From the NCBI RefSeq assembly GCF_013409865.1, contig NZ_JACCBM010000001.1:3472001-3536000 (forward strand): 64,000 nucleotides of DNA. Reading direction: 5' to 3'. Below the pieces are notes generated by a model, which saw only the letters and a list, made by a program, of their open reading frames with translations, ran no database searches and was not told the DNA's origin. A program made the translations under genes and the position numbers. The first letter of the stretch is position 1, and every line of letters begins with the position of its first letter. This DNA comes from Herbiconiux flava (lineage in GTDB: Bacteria; Actinomycetota; Actinomycetes; Actinomycetales; Microbacteriaceae). Below, one piece after another: positions 1 through 7,945 of this stretch.

Positions 1-1459
1 CGGCGCGGGCATGGTGCCCGAGATGGATCGGGTTCCCGTCGGCCACCCGCACCACCGGCGCCGACTTGAAGCGCTTGCCGACCGGGAAGCCCTCGGCGAG
101 CGCCTGGTGCTCCGTCCCGCCGATCAGCATCGACGGCGGGTACTGCGTCATGAACCCCGCCGGGAACTCGGCGGTGCGCACGTAGAAGTCGGCCAGCTCC
201 TCGGGGTTCTCGAATTCCTCGGGCTTCTTCGCCATCAGCGTCGACCACTCCTTGTCGAAGTCGATCAGGTTCTTGGCGATCACCTGGCGCTCGGCGGAGT
301 AGGTCTTCAGCAGCTCCTCGGGCGCCCGCCCGGTCAGCACGTGGCCGAGCTTCCAGCCGAGGTTGAAGCCGTCCTGCATCGAGACGTTCATGCCCTGCCC
401 GGCCTTGGCGCTGTGGGTGTGGCAGGCATCCCCCGTGATGAACACGTGGGGGCAGCGGTCGTCGCCCTCGGGCACCTCGTCGAACTTGTCGGTGAGGCGA
501 TGGCCGACCTCGTAGACGCTGTACCAGGCCACGTCCTTCACGTCGAGCGTGTAGGGGTGCAGGATGGCGTTCGCCTTCGCGATCGCCGTCTCGACCGTGG
601 TGCGGCGCACGGCCCCGTTGTCGCCGGCCGCCACCTCGCCGAGGTCGACGTACATGCGGAACAGGTGCCCGCCCTCGCGCGGGATGTGCAGGATGCTGCC
701 CGCCTGCGACTGGATCGCGCACTTGGTGCGGATGTCGGGGAAGTCGGTCACGGCGAGCGTGTCCATCACGGCCCAGGCGTGCGCCGCCGAGGCGCCGACG
801 AGGGTGCGGCCGATGGCCTCGCGCACGCCGCTCCGGGCACCGTCGCAGCCCACCACGTACTTGGCCCGTACGTGCCGTTCGAGACCTTCCCGCTCGCCGG
901 CCGTCTCGCGCAGGGTGACGGCGACCGGATGCCCGTGCCCCTCCTCCACGGAGAGGGTGACGAACTCGTAGCCGTAGTCGACCTCCATTCGCGCCGGTGC
1001 GTCGTGCATCGCCTCGGCGAAGTAGTCGAGCACCCGCGCCTGGTTGACGATCAGATGCGGGAACTCGCTCACCCCGGTGGCGTCGTCGACGGCCCGGGCG
1101 GAGCGGTGGATGCGGCTCGGGTCGGCCGGGTCGGGCGACCAGAAGGCCATCTCGCTGATCTGATAGGCCTCGGCCGTGATGCGCTCGGCGAAGCCGAAGG
1201 CCTGGAAGGTCTCGACACTGCGGGCCTGGATGCCGTCGGCCTGCCCGATCGCCAGCCGGCCGGGACGCCGCTCGATCACCCGGGCGTGGATCTCGGGGAA
1301 CTGGGCCAGCTGGGCGGCCAGGATCATCCCCGCCGGGCCCGAGCCGACGATCAGCACGTCGACCTCGTCGGGCAGCAGGGCGGGGCGGTCGATGCCGGTG
1401 CCCGCCGCCGGGGCGATGCGCGGATCGCCGGATACGTAGCCGTGGTGGTGGAACTGCAT
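1..1459 (-). CDS. FAD-dependent aromatic hydroxylase (phenol 2-monooxygenase / 3-hydroxybenzoate 4-monooxygenase type), C-terminus off window
   Basis: Translated from the minus strand, it starts MQFHHHGYVSGDPRIAP and stays open for 486 codons to the window edge. It shows the three class A flavoprotein monooxygenase motifs: VLIVGSGPAGM (FAD GxGxxG) near residue 35, the DG motif in VVGCDGARSG near 205, and the GD motif in FITGDACHTHSAKAGQGMN near 330. The family hydroxylates phenolic rings with NAD(P)H and O2 in the cytoplasm; full-length members of about 600-640 residues carry a thioredoxin-like C-terminal domain, which must lie left of the window. It diverges from an IclR regulator, the usual layout for an aromatic catabolic gene. 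The exact substrate (3-hydroxybenzoate or another phenol) is inference. Confidence 0.88.
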   Translation of the reverse strand, partial: MQFHHHGYVSGDPRIAPAAGTGIDRPALLPDEVDVLIVGSGPAGMILAAQLAQFPEIHARVIERRPGRLAIGQADGIQARSVETFQAFGFAERITAEAYQISEMAFWSPDPADPSRIHRSARAVDDATGVSEFPHLIVNQARVLDYFAEAMHDAPARMEVDYGYEFVTLSVEEGHGHPVAVTLRETAGEREGLERHVRAKYVVGCDGARSGVREAIGRTLVGASAAHAWAVMDTLAVTDFPDIRTKCAIQSQAGSILHIPREGGHLFRMYVDLGEVAAGDNGAVRRTTVETAIAKANAILHPYTLDVKDVAWYSVYEVGHRLTDKFDEVPEGDDRCPHVFITGDACHTHSAKAGQGMNVSMQDGFNLGWKLGHVLTGRAPEELLKTYSAERQVIAKNLIDFDKEWSTLMAKKPEEFENPEELADFYVRTAEFPAGFMTQYPPSMLIGGTEHQALAEGFPVGKRFKSAPVVRVADGNPIHLGHHARA

Positions 1460-1519
1460 GCGATGGGTGCTCCGTCTTCGTCGACCTTCCCCCTCGACTT
1501 CGGTGTGCAAGGAGGGTAT

Positions 1520-1551
1520 GTTCGATAATCGAACGCACGGTTCGACTATCG
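1520..1551. promoter_or_regulatory. Probable IclR operator: palindrome plus second copy 20 bp away
   Basis: In the 176-bp gap between the divergent hydroxylase and IclR genes, 1520-1534 reads GTTCGATAATCGAAC, a palindrome apart from its centre. A second similar element, TTCGACTATCG, begins at 1541, exactly 20 bp after TTCGATAATCG at 1521, so both lie on the same DNA face. This fits cooperative binding by the adjacent IclR protein and shared control of both genes. Assignment to that protein is inference. Confidence 0.55.
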
Positions 1552-1635
1552 CTCACGCGATGGTAGCTCGCTGCCGCCCTCGGGGCAATGGCACTCGAGG
1601 CAACGGCCGACTAGAGATCTGGAGCCACGAGCAGC

Positions 1636-2349
1636 ATGAGCGCATCCGACGGCACGAACGGCGCCACGTCGCAGACCCTCGACCGCGGCATCCGCATCCT
1701 GGAACTGCTCGCCGACCGCCTCGAGCCGCAGTCGATCGACGACGTCGCGGCGGCACTCGGCGTGCATCGCTCGGTGGCCTACCGGCTCATCCGCACGCTC
1801 GAGCAGCACGGCCTCGTGGGGCGCGACGCGGCCGGGCGACTGCAGCTCGGCGCCGCGCTCGCCGCACTGGCCGCGGGCGTCGCGCACGATCTGCAGGCCG
1901 AGGTGCTGCCCGAGCTCACGGCGGCCGCGAACGAGCTCGCCATGACCTGCTTCCTCGTCGTGCTCGACCACGACGAGTGCGTGACACTGGTCAGCGTGGA
2001 GCCGCGGCACGCCGTCGCGACCGTCGCCCAGCGGCCGGGCACGCGGCATCCGGTCGGTGTCGGGGCGCCGGGCAAGGCGATCCTCACGCAGCTGCGGCCC
2101 GCCGCCTGGCCGGCCGGCCTCGGCGCAGCTCTGGCCGGCGAGGTGCACGAGGCCGCGGTGCGGGGCTGGGCCGAGAGCCAGAACGAGGTCATCCCGAGCC
2201 TGCACGCGGTGGCAGTGCCGCTGGCGCTGCGTGGACGGGCTCCGGCGGCGATCGCGGCCGTGCATCTGCCCGGCGGGCACGACGCGGCCGCGGTGGCCGA
2301 CCGGCTGATGCGATCGGCCACCGCGGTGCGAGCGGCGCTCGGCGGGTGA
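1636..2349 (+). CDS. IclR-family transcriptional regulator
   Basis: A 237-residue protein, a little short of the usual 250. Residues about 15-65 form the winged helix (DRGIRILELLADR, then VAAALGVHRSVAYRLIRTLEQHGLVG), and residues about 80-235 the effector-binding domain with the typical GVGAPGKAIL segment. IclR proteins bind small organic acids and repress or activate the neighbouring catabolic operon. It diverges from the aromatic hydroxylase and faces the MHS transporter, so it most likely controls aromatic-acid use. Start chosen at ATG 1636, where the sequence aligns with the family N-terminus. Confidence 0.92.
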   Translation: MSASDGTNGATSQTLDRGIRILELLADRLEPQSIDDVAAALGVHRSVAYRLIRTLEQHGLVGRDAAGRLQLGAALAALAAGVAHDLQAEVLPELTAAANELAMTCFLVVLDHDECVTLVSVEPRHAVATVAQRPGTRHPVGVGAPGKAILTQLRPAAWPAGLGAALAGEVHEAAVRGWAESQNEVIPSLHAVAVPLALRGRAPAAIAAVHLPGGHDAAAVADRLMRSATAVRAALGG

Positions 2350-2386
2350 CGCGGCGGGTGGATGCCCGCCCGCACCGTCCCCGTCA

Positions 2387-2403
2387 GGCGGGCTGGGCCC
2401 GCC
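2387..2403. terminator. Hairpin between convergent IclR and transporter genes
   Basis: GGCGGGC at 2387-2393 pairs perfectly with GCCCGCC at 2397-2403 around a TGG loop. It lies between two convergent genes, where a bidirectional terminator is expected. There is no T-run, as is common in GC-rich actinobacteria. Confidence 0.45.
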
Positions 2404-2424
2404 GAGCCGGTTCAGCCCTCCCGG

Positions 2425-3798
2425 TCAGGCGCGCTTCGCTCCGTAGAGCGGGCTGACCTCCTGCTCCGCCTCGTGGTCGGGGCCGAGCGGGATGCCGCTG
2501 CGGTCGCGCAGCAGGAGCGTCGCGATCAGGCCGACCACGGTCATCCCGGCCAGGTACCAGGTGACCGACCAGGTGGTGCCCGTCGCCTGCACCAGCGCCG
2601 TAGCGATGGTCGGGGCGAAGGCGCCGCCGAGGATCGCGCCGATCGCGTACGAGATCGAGACGCCCGAGAACCGGATGGACGCCGGGAAGAGCTCGGAGTA
2701 GAGCGCCGCCTGCGGGCCGTAGGTGAGCCCCAGACCGATGGTCAGGATCGCGACACCGGCGAAGAGACCGCCGACCGTGCCCGTGTTCACCAGCGGGAAC
2801 AGGGCGAACACGCCGGCGAGCTGCAGCACCCAGCCCACGATGTAGGTCGTGCGGCGGCCGATGCGGTCGGAGATCCAGCCCGCGAAGAACGTCGACAGCA
2901 GCCAGGTGACCGCGCTGCCCGCCACCGCCCAGAGCACCGGTCCGCGCTCGAGGCCGATCGGGCCGTCGGGGTTGGTGGAGTAGTTCTGGATGTAGCCTCC
3001 GGTGGTCATGTAGCCCACGGCGTTGTTGCCGGCGAACACCAGTGCGGCGATGATCACGAGCAGCGTGTGCTTGCGGAACAGCTGCACGATGGGCATCCGG
3101 GACTTGACCTTGCGTTCGGCGATCTCGGCGAACACGGGGCTCTCCTCGACGCGGCGACGCACCCAGTAGCCGATGGCGATCAGCACGATGCTGAGCAGGA
3201 ACGGCACGCGCCAGCCCCACTCGAGGAAGGCGTCGCCCGGGGCGATCACGGCCATCAGCGCCATCACGCCCGAGGCGAGCAGCAGGCCGAGGGGCACGCC
3301 GAGCTGCGGCGAGGCGCCGAAGAGGCCGCGCTTGGCGCGGGGGGCGTGCTCGACGGCCATCAGCACCGCGCCGCCCCACTCGCCGCCGGCGGAGATGCCC
3401 TGGATGATGCGGAGCAGGATGAGCAGCACGGGGGCCGCGACGCCGATCTGGGCGAAGGTCGGCAGCAGGCCGATCAACGCCGTGGCGGCACCCATCAGGA
3501 TGAGCGTCAGCACGAGCACCACCCGGCGGCCGTACTTGTCGCCGAAGTGGCCGGCCAGGAAGGCGCCGAGCGGACGGAACAGGAAGCTCACGCCGACGGT
3601 CGCGAACGACAGCAGGATGGCCGCCTGCTGGCCGGCGGGCTCGAAGAACAGCTGGCTGAACACCAGGCCGGCGGCCGAGGCGTAGATGAAGAAGTCGTAC
3701 CACTCCACGGTGGTTCCGATGACGGTGGCGAAGACGACGCGACGGCGGTCGCCGACGCTCGCCAGGGACCCGGTGGGGGTGAGCCCGGTGGTACTCAT
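2425..3798 (-). CDS. MFS transporter, metabolite:H+ symporter (MHS) family
   Basis: A 457-residue integral membrane protein with 12 hydrophobic segments. The N-terminus (VIGTTVEWYDFFIY), the loop after TM2 (RPLGAFLAGHFGDKYGRR) and GISAGGEWGGA near residue 130 are hallmarks of the MHS subfamily (ShiA, ProP, dicarboxylate and aromatic-acid carriers), which import organic acids with protons. I chose ATG 3798 rather than the upstream ATG at 3858 because AAGGAGA stands 7 nt before it. It converges on the IclR gene, and with the hydroxylase it suggests uptake of an aromatic or hydroxy acid; the substrate is not visible from sequence. Confidence 0.88.
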   Translation of the reverse strand: MSTTGLTPTGSLASVGDRRRVVFATVIGTTVEWYDFFIYASAAGLVFSQLFFEPAGQQAAILLSFATVGVSFLFRPLGAFLAGHFGDKYGRRVVLVLTLILMGAATALIGLLPTFAQIGVAAPVLLILLRIIQGISAGGEWGGAVLMAVEHAPRAKRGLFGASPQLGVPLGLLLASGVMALMAVIAPGDAFLEWGWRVPFLLSIVLIAIGYWVRRRVEESPVFAEIAERKVKSRMPIVQLFRKHTLLVIIAALVFAGNNAVGYMTTGGYIQNYSTNPDGPIGLERGPVLWAVAGSAVTWLLSTFFAGWISDRIGRRTTYIVGWVLQLAGVFALFPLVNTGTVGGLFAGVAILTIGLGLTYGPQAALYSELFPASIRFSGVSISYAIGAILGGAFAPTIATALVQATGTTWSVTWYLAGMTVVGLIATLLLRDRSGIPLGPDHEAEQEVSPLYGAKRA

Positions 3799-3877
3799 GC
3801 GTGATCTCCTTCGACCCGGGACATCGTCGTCGTGCGGACTGGCGCCCCGATGCGCCACCCGTTCGGGTCATGCGCCG

Positions 3878-3900
3878 ATGATATACGATTTCGAGTACGA
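3878..3900 (-). promoter_or_regulatory. Candidate promoter/operator of the MHS transporter
   Basis: An AT-rich patch in GC-rich DNA, 80-100 bp before the transporter start. On the minus strand it reads TCGAAATCGTA and then TATCAT, a plausible -10. The TCGAAATCG core differs from the IclR palindrome core TCGATAATCG at 1522 by one missing base, so co-regulation is possible but weakly supported. Confidence 0.3.
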
Positions 3901-3917
3901 GGAGAAGGGGGTTTGCG

Positions 3918-4388
3918 CTAGAGCGGCCCCAGCACGTCGGGCACCGCTTCGCGCAGGTCGAGATCCTCCAGCACGGCGAGCAGTCGCCGCTCCTCGTAGC
4001 GGAAGTGGTTCTCCATGATCGCCGCAACGCCTTCGAGATGACGACCCAGTTCCGCCGGAGGGGCGGCAGCGTCGACCGCCTCCCGGAGCCCGCCGAGCAG
4101 GTGGGCGATCATCCCGTGATCCCGCTCGAGCGAGCGCAGCACGGGCGCCAGGTGGGGGTGCTCCTTCTCGATCGCGGGGAAGAGCGCGCGATCCTCGCCC
4201 CGGTGGTGGGCGTCGAGCGCCGCGCAGAACCCGTGGCAGTAGACGAGCAGATCCCGGCCGGCCTGCTGCACCTCGCCCCCGTCGCGCACGGCCTCGCGGG
4301 TCACCCGCAGGGCGTCCCGGATGCGCGCATGAACGGCGCGGAGTTCGGCGCTCCAGGCGACGAGCCTGGTCGTGTCGTGCTCGGTCAC
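3918..4388 (-). CDS. Hemerythrin-like HHE cation-binding protein
   Basis: A 156-residue cytoplasmic protein. Histidines and acids expected for a di-iron or haem-binding HHE domain are present: CHGFCAALDAHHRGEDRALFP near residue 50, LERDHGMIAHLL near 88, and MENHFRYEERRLL near 130. Family members bind O2, NO or iron, or act in redox stress. GTG 4388 (VTEHDTT) is the best start; reading further upstream gives no domain similarity. No clear Shine-Dalgarno is seen. It is divergent from the metallo-hydrolase at 4455, with only 66 bp between them. Its partner and signal are unknown. Confidence 0.82.
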   Translation of the reverse strand: MTEHDTTRLVAWSAELRAVHARIRDALRVTREAVRDGGEVQQAGRDLLVYCHGFCAALDAHHRGEDRALFPAIEKEHPHLAPVLRSLERDHGMIAHLLGGLREAVDAAAPPAELGRHLEGVAAIMENHFRYEERRLLAVLEDLDLREAVPDVLGPL

Positions 4389-4399
4389 GTCGTTCAGTG

Positions 4400-4405
4400 T
4401 ACAGT
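4400..4405 (+). promoter_or_regulatory. Candidate -10 element TACAGT
   Basis: TACAGT lies in the short divergent gap, in front of the metallo-hydrolase. Six bases later an ATG (4412) opens a nine-codon reading frame that ends at 4441, just before the ribosome site of the hydrolase. It could be the hydrolase promoter with a tiny leader peptide; this is a weak call. Confidence 0.3.
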
Positions 4406-4454
4406 GTCCACATGCCTGCGGTGGGCGCTCGGGCCCGGTGAGGAAGAGTTCAGG

Positions 4455-5072
4455 ATGACCGACAGCACCATCACCGTCACCCCCGTCCGCGTCGCCACGC
4501 TCCTGGCCGGGGAGGAGCGGCTGCCCGTGTACGTGCACCTCGTCGCGCATCCCGACGGCCTGATCCTCGTCGACACCGGACTGACCGAGCTGCACCCCGC
4601 AGCGGCCGACATGGACCCGCAGCTGGAGCCGCTGACCGAGCAGGGACTCGACCTCTCGCGCGTCACCGCCGTCGTCAACACCCACCTGCATTTCGACCAC
4701 TGCGGCGGCAACCACCTGTTCGCGGGCCGGCCCGTCTACGTGCAGCGCCGCGAGCTCACTGACGCCCGCACCCTCGAGGACTACACGATCCGCGAGTGGG
4801 TCGACGCCCCGGGCGTCGAGTACGTGGAGGTCGACGGCGAGCTCGAGCTGCTCCCCGGCGTGCGCCTGCTCCCTGCCCCCGGCCACACCCCGGGCTCCCA
4901 GATCGTGGTCGTCGACACCCCGCAGGGCCTGGTCGCGATCGTCGGCGACACCGCGGTCTGGTCGGGCGAGCTCGACTCCCCCACCACCGAGGGCCAGCGC
5001 CTCGTGCGCTCGCTCGCCCCGCGCCGCGCCTGGCTCGCGCACCAGACCGAACCCTGGACCCCCACCCCCTAG
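4455..5072 (+). CDS. Metallo-beta-lactamase fold hydrolase (AHL-lactonase-like)
   Basis: A 205-residue protein with the zinc motif HLHFDHCGGN near residue 77, a further ligand in PAPGHTPGSQ near 143 and GDTAVW near 168. The layout with an N-terminal PVRVATLL strand and a short helical insert resembles small N-acyl-homoserine-lactone lactonases, but the superfamily also includes glyoxalase II and other esterases, so the substrate is open. The start at ATG 4455 has GAGGAAGAG upstream. The last expected histidine region (LAHQTEPWTPTP) is at the very C-terminus, so the protein is slightly shorter than typical members. It diverges from the hemerythrin gene. Confidence 0.8.
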   Translation: MTDSTITVTPVRVATLLAGEERLPVYVHLVAHPDGLILVDTGLTELHPAAADMDPQLEPLTEQGLDLSRVTAVVNTHLHFDHCGGNHLFAGRPVYVQRRELTDARTLEDYTIREWVDAPGVEYVEVDGELELLPGVRLLPAPGHTPGSQIVVVDTPQGLVAIVGDTAVWSGELDSPTTEGQRLVRSLAPRRAWLAHQTEPWTPTP

Positions 5073-5217
5073 ACCCCCTCGATCCCGCTGCCGCCGCGGG
5101 ATCGCGCGACAGCCCAGCCACTCCGGCCCCCGGGATCATGCGGGTGTCGTGCTGCTGTCACATCACTGGCGGGCGACTGGCGGGTCGGTGTCGTGGCGTC
5201 GCCAGGATGCTCACCCC

Positions 5218-5223
5218 TAGCGT
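5218..5223 (+). promoter_or_regulatory. -10 TAGCGT of a probable leaderless transcript
   Basis: TAGCGT is followed after 7 nt by the ATG at 5231. There is no room for a ribosome site, so transcription probably starts at the start codon. Confidence 0.6.
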
Positions 5224-5230
5224 TGCAGCC

Positions 5231-5713
5231 ATGAACGAGACACGCATCATCACCCTCCGCCGGGAGCGCGGCTGGACCCAGGAGAAGCTAGCCGCCGAGA
5301 GCGGCGTCGCCGTCCGCACCGTGCAGCGGCTGGAGGGTGGCCAGGACGCCAGCCTCGAGACGCTCTCGATGGTCGCCAAAGCCCTCGGCGTCACCGTCGG
5401 CGAGCTCTTCACCGCGGTGTCCGACGTCGACTTCGGGGCGGCCGTCGGCGCCCTCGACGACCGTTCGGCCGTGCAGCAGGCGCAGCGTGACTCCGCGGTC
5501 AGCGGCTACCGCTCGCTCTACACGGGTGTGGGCATCCTGCTCACCTTCGTGGTGATCGTCCTGGTCGCCACACAGATCGTGCCGGGTATCGCGTTCCTGG
5601 CGATCGGCGCGTACTGGGCGGCCGGGAGCCTGTTCGCCCGCTTCCTGCTGAACTCCGTCATCAATCCGCGCCTCGACGCGAAGTACCCGCTCTCGAGCGC
5701 CCGGCGGCGCTGA
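5231..5713 (+). CDS. XRE-family regulator with C-terminal membrane segments
   Basis: A 160-residue protein. Residues 1-62 are a Cro/C1-type helix-turn-helix (LRRERGWTQEKLAAESGVAV, then VQRLEGGQ and LSMVAKALGVTVGELF). After a linker, residues about 98-145 hold two hydrophobic segments (LYTGVGILLTFVVIVLVATQ and IAFLAIGAYWAAGSLFARFLL). This links a DNA-binding domain to a membrane hairpin, a design common in Actinobacteria for small membrane-tethered regulators. Target genes are unknown; the gene stands alone between the metallo-hydrolase and a VOC protein on the same strand. Confidence 0.82.
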   Translation: MNETRIITLRRERGWTQEKLAAESGVAVRTVQRLEGGQDASLETLSMVAKALGVTVGELFTAVSDVDFGAAVGALDDRSAVQQAQRDSAVSGYRSLYTGVGILLTFVVIVLVATQIVPGIAFLAIGAYWAAGSLFARFLLNSVINPRLDAKYPLSSARRR

Positions 5714-5732
5714 CAAGACGCGTCGGGAGGAT

Positions 5733-5738
5733 TAGGGT
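5733..5738 (+). promoter_or_regulatory. -10 TAGGGT of a probable leaderless transcript
   Basis: TAGGGT is followed after 7 nt by ATG 5746. A GGGAGG at 5725-5730 would alternatively serve a GTG start at 5737. Confidence 0.5.
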
Positions 5739-5745
5739 GTGGCGC

Positions 5746-6114
5746 ATGATCGGAACCCTCGACGTCGTCGTCCTCGACTGCCCCGACACCCAGGCCCTCG
5801 CCCGGTTCTACGCCGAGCTGATCGGGGGCGAGATCGTCCAGGACGATCCCGACTGGGCCGAGGTGCTGCCGCCCGGCGCGACCGGCCGCCCGCTCCTCGC
5901 GTTCCAGCTGGTCGACGACTACCGGGCGCCCGAGTGGCCGGGTCAGCTGGTCCCGCAGCAGATCCACCTCGACGTCAAGGTCGACGATCTCGACGCCGGC
6001 GAACAGGCCGTGCTCGCGATCGGGGCGGCGGCGACGGGGTCGGTCACCGAGACGTTCCGGGTGTATCTCGATCCGGCCGGGCATCCGTTCTGCCTCGTCG
6101 CGCCGAACGACTGA
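5746..6114 (+). CDS. VOC (glyoxalase/dioxygenase fold) protein
   Basis: A 122-residue single-domain protein with two beta-alpha-beta-beta-beta modules: LDVVVLDCPDTQALARFYAEL at the N-terminus and IHLDVKVDDLDAGEQAVLAIGA near residue 74, ending in DPAGHPFCLV. The His and Glu metal positions of the fold (IHLDV; HPFCLV region) are partly kept. Such proteins act as glyoxalases, dioxygenases or drug-binding proteins, and the role cannot be read from sequence. Start choice between GTG 5737 and ATG 5746 is open; ATG is preferred because of the -10 just upstream. Confidence 0.78.
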   Translation: MIGTLDVVVLDCPDTQALARFYAELIGGEIVQDDPDWAEVLPPGATGRPLLAFQLVDDYRAPEWPGQLVPQQIHLDVKVDDLDAGEQAVLAIGAAATGSVTETFRVYLDPAGHPFCLVAPND

Positions 6115-6193
6115 CGGCTCGAACGGCCCGTGCCCGCGTGCCGTTGCGGGTTCCGGATGCGCGGCGGCACCACCCCAGGGGCTGCCGTGCCCC

Positions 6194-6535
6194 TCAGTGC
6201 TCGTGCGCGCCCGAGAGCTTGAAGGCGAGGCGGCCGTGCGCGTAGCCGCCCCCGGCGCGGATGGCGGTGGCGACCCAGGCGGCCTCCGCGAGTTCACCCT
6301 CGGAGGCGCCGGCCTTGACGGCGTTCTGGCTGTGGGCGTCGATGCAGTAGACGCACTGCGTGGTGATGCCGACGGCGAGCGCGATCAGCTCGCGGTACTT
6401 CAGCGGGATCTCGCGGCCCTCCGGCTGGAAGACGGCGCTGTCGAAGGCGGCGAACGCCGCGAGGATGTCGGGCGTCTCCTTCTTGTAGACGGCGGTGAAG
6501 GTCTTGTCGGCGGTGCGGTCGAAGTAGTCGGCCAT
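6194..6535 (-). CDS. Carboxymuconolactone decarboxylase / AhpD-like protein
   Basis: A 113-residue protein with the CMD fold and the AhpD-type redox motif: QCVYCIDAHSQNAVKAG near residue 55 has CxxC followed by the conserved His. The family reduces peroxides or acts as a cytoplasmic thiol peroxidase or decarboxylase. The start ATG 6535 has GGAGG 7 nt upstream. It lies 71 bp downstream of, and on the same strand as, the MalY-like gene, so the two may be co-transcribed, though the separate strong ribosome site shows independent translation. Confidence 0.87.
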   Translation of the reverse strand: MADYFDRTADKTFTAVYKKETPDILAAFAAFDSAVFQPEGREIPLKYRELIALAVGITTQCVYCIDAHSQNAVKAGASEGELAEAAWVATAIRAGGGYAHGRLAFKLSGAHEH

Positions 6536-6606
6536 GGGGGTTCCTCCAGGTGTCGGGTGATGAGCGATTCGGCCCGGCGCGTGGCGGCGGGGCGGGTGGG
6601 CGGCGG

Positions 6607-7785
6607 TCAGGGGGCGGCCAGGGCATCCGCTATTCGCAGGGTGGCCTCGCGCAGCAGCGGGCGGGGCATCGCGAAAACGAGGCGCACGAAGCCCTCGTAG
6701 CCGGCGCCGCAGAGGGCGCCGTCGGTGACCGTGACGCCGGCGCGCTCGCGCAGCAGGGCGGCGGGCGAGGCGCCCGGGCCGAGGTCGAGCGAGCGGCAGT
6801 CGAGCCAGGCCAGGTAGGTCGCCTCGGGCAGGGCGTAGCCGACGCCTGGGGCGTGCTCGGCGAGCAGCGAGCCGAGCAGGCGGCGGTTGCCGTCGAGGTA
6901 GTCGACCACCTCGCCGAGCCACTCCCGCCCCGAGCGGTAGGCGGCGGTCGCGGCGATCACGCCCGGCGTGGCGGCCCCGTGCTGCACGGCGAAGCCGAAG
7001 CGCGCGTACCGGCACTCGTCGGCGTCGTTGGTGGTGATCAGCTGGGCGGCCTTGAGGCCGGGCAGGTTCCAGGCCTTCGACGCGCTGGTGCCGGTGATCG
7101 AGTGGGCGGCCGCGGCCTCCGAGACGGTCGCGTAGGGGATGTGCGCCCGCCCGTCGAACCGCAGCGGCGCATGGATCTCGTCGGCGAACACCCGCCCGCC
7201 GTGCCGCTCCACCACCTCGGCGATCGCTTCGAGCTCGGCGCGGTCGAGCGCGGTGCCGGTGGGGTTCTGCGGGTTGCACAGGATGAGCGTGCCGGCCCCC
7301 GCGCGGAAGGCGGCGTCGATCGCGTCGAGGTCGTGCCGCCAGCGCGGGCCGCCCACCTCGTCCTCGACGACGATCCCCGGGACCTCGATCACCGGATGCC
7401 CGAGCGTCGGCGGATATGTCAGGAACGGCATATACGCCGGCGTCGGCACGATCACGGCCGAGCCCGGCGGCGAGAACGCCGTCACGGCCACGCCGAGGGC
7501 CGCCATCACGTCGGAGACGTGGTGCACCCGGGCGGGGTCGACGCGCCAGTCGTAGGCGTCGAGCATCCATTCGGCCGTCGCCTCGGCCATCTCGTGCGCC
7601 GTCGCCGGGGCGAGGTAGCCGAGCACGCCCTCGTCGAGTGCGCGGTGCAGGGCGGCGGTGACGGCGGGGGCGGTGCCGAAGTCCATCTCGGCGACCCAGG
7701 CGCCGATCGTGCCGGGGTTCAGGCTCCACTTGCGGCTCGACGGCACGTTGAGGTGGTCGGCGGTGATCTGGTCGAACCGGTGCAT
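6607..7785 (-). CDS. MalY/PatB-family PLP enzyme (probable C-S lyase or aminotransferase)
   Basis: A 392-residue fold-type I PLP protein. It begins like MalY/PatB (FDQITADHLNVPSSRKWSL, then WVAEMDFGTAPAV). PLP-binding features are NPQNPTG near residue 175, FADEIHAPL near 207 and the Schiff-base lysine in TGTSASKAWNLPG near 238. These cytoplasmic enzymes mostly cleave cystathionine or cysteine S-conjugates. ATG 7785 is chosen because the domain begins there; the upstream open frame is a low-complexity hexamer repeat (7797-7850). The ribosome site is weak (GAGACGAGAC). Confidence 0.87.
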   Translation of the reverse strand: MHRFDQITADHLNVPSSRKWSLNPGTIGAWVAEMDFGTAPAVTAALHRALDEGVLGYLAPATAHEMAEATAEWMLDAYDWRVDPARVHHVSDVMAALGVAVTAFSPPGSAVIVPTPAYMPFLTYPPTLGHPVIEVPGIVVEDEVGGPRWRHDLDAIDAAFRAGAGTLILCNPQNPTGTALDRAELEAIAEVVERHGGRVFADEIHAPLRFDGRAHIPYATVSEAAAAHSITGTSASKAWNLPGLKAAQLITTNDADECRYARFGFAVQHGAATPGVIAATAAYRSGREWLGEVVDYLDGNRRLLGSLLAEHAPGVGYALPEATYLAWLDCRSLDLGPGASPAALLRERAGVTVTDGALCGAGYEGFVRLVFAMPRPLLREATLRIADALAAP

Positions 7786-7796
7786 GTCTCGTCTCG

Positions 7797-7850
7797 GTGC
7801 GGGTGCAGGTGCAGGCAGGTACGGGTGCGGGTGCAGGTGCGGATGCGGTC
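7797..7850. repeat. GGTGCG/GGTGCA hexamer repeats in the MalY leader
   Basis: About nine imperfect copies of a 6-bp unit lie directly before the MalY-like start codon. They keep a reading frame open upstream but have no protein similarity. They may vary in copy number. Confidence 0.5.
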
Positions 7851-7945
7851 GGCGGATGCCCGCCCCCAGCATCCTCGCCGCTCCCCCCACTGCCCGGCCC
7901 GAGTGTTGCGCAATGCGACGGCGAGGCCCTCTCGGGATGTCGGTG

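Noticed and set aside
11..1528. 505-codon plus-strand open frame at the left end
   Set aside because: It is the antisense shadow of the FAD monooxygenase, whose three flavoprotein motifs are on the minus strand; high GC keeps several frames open.
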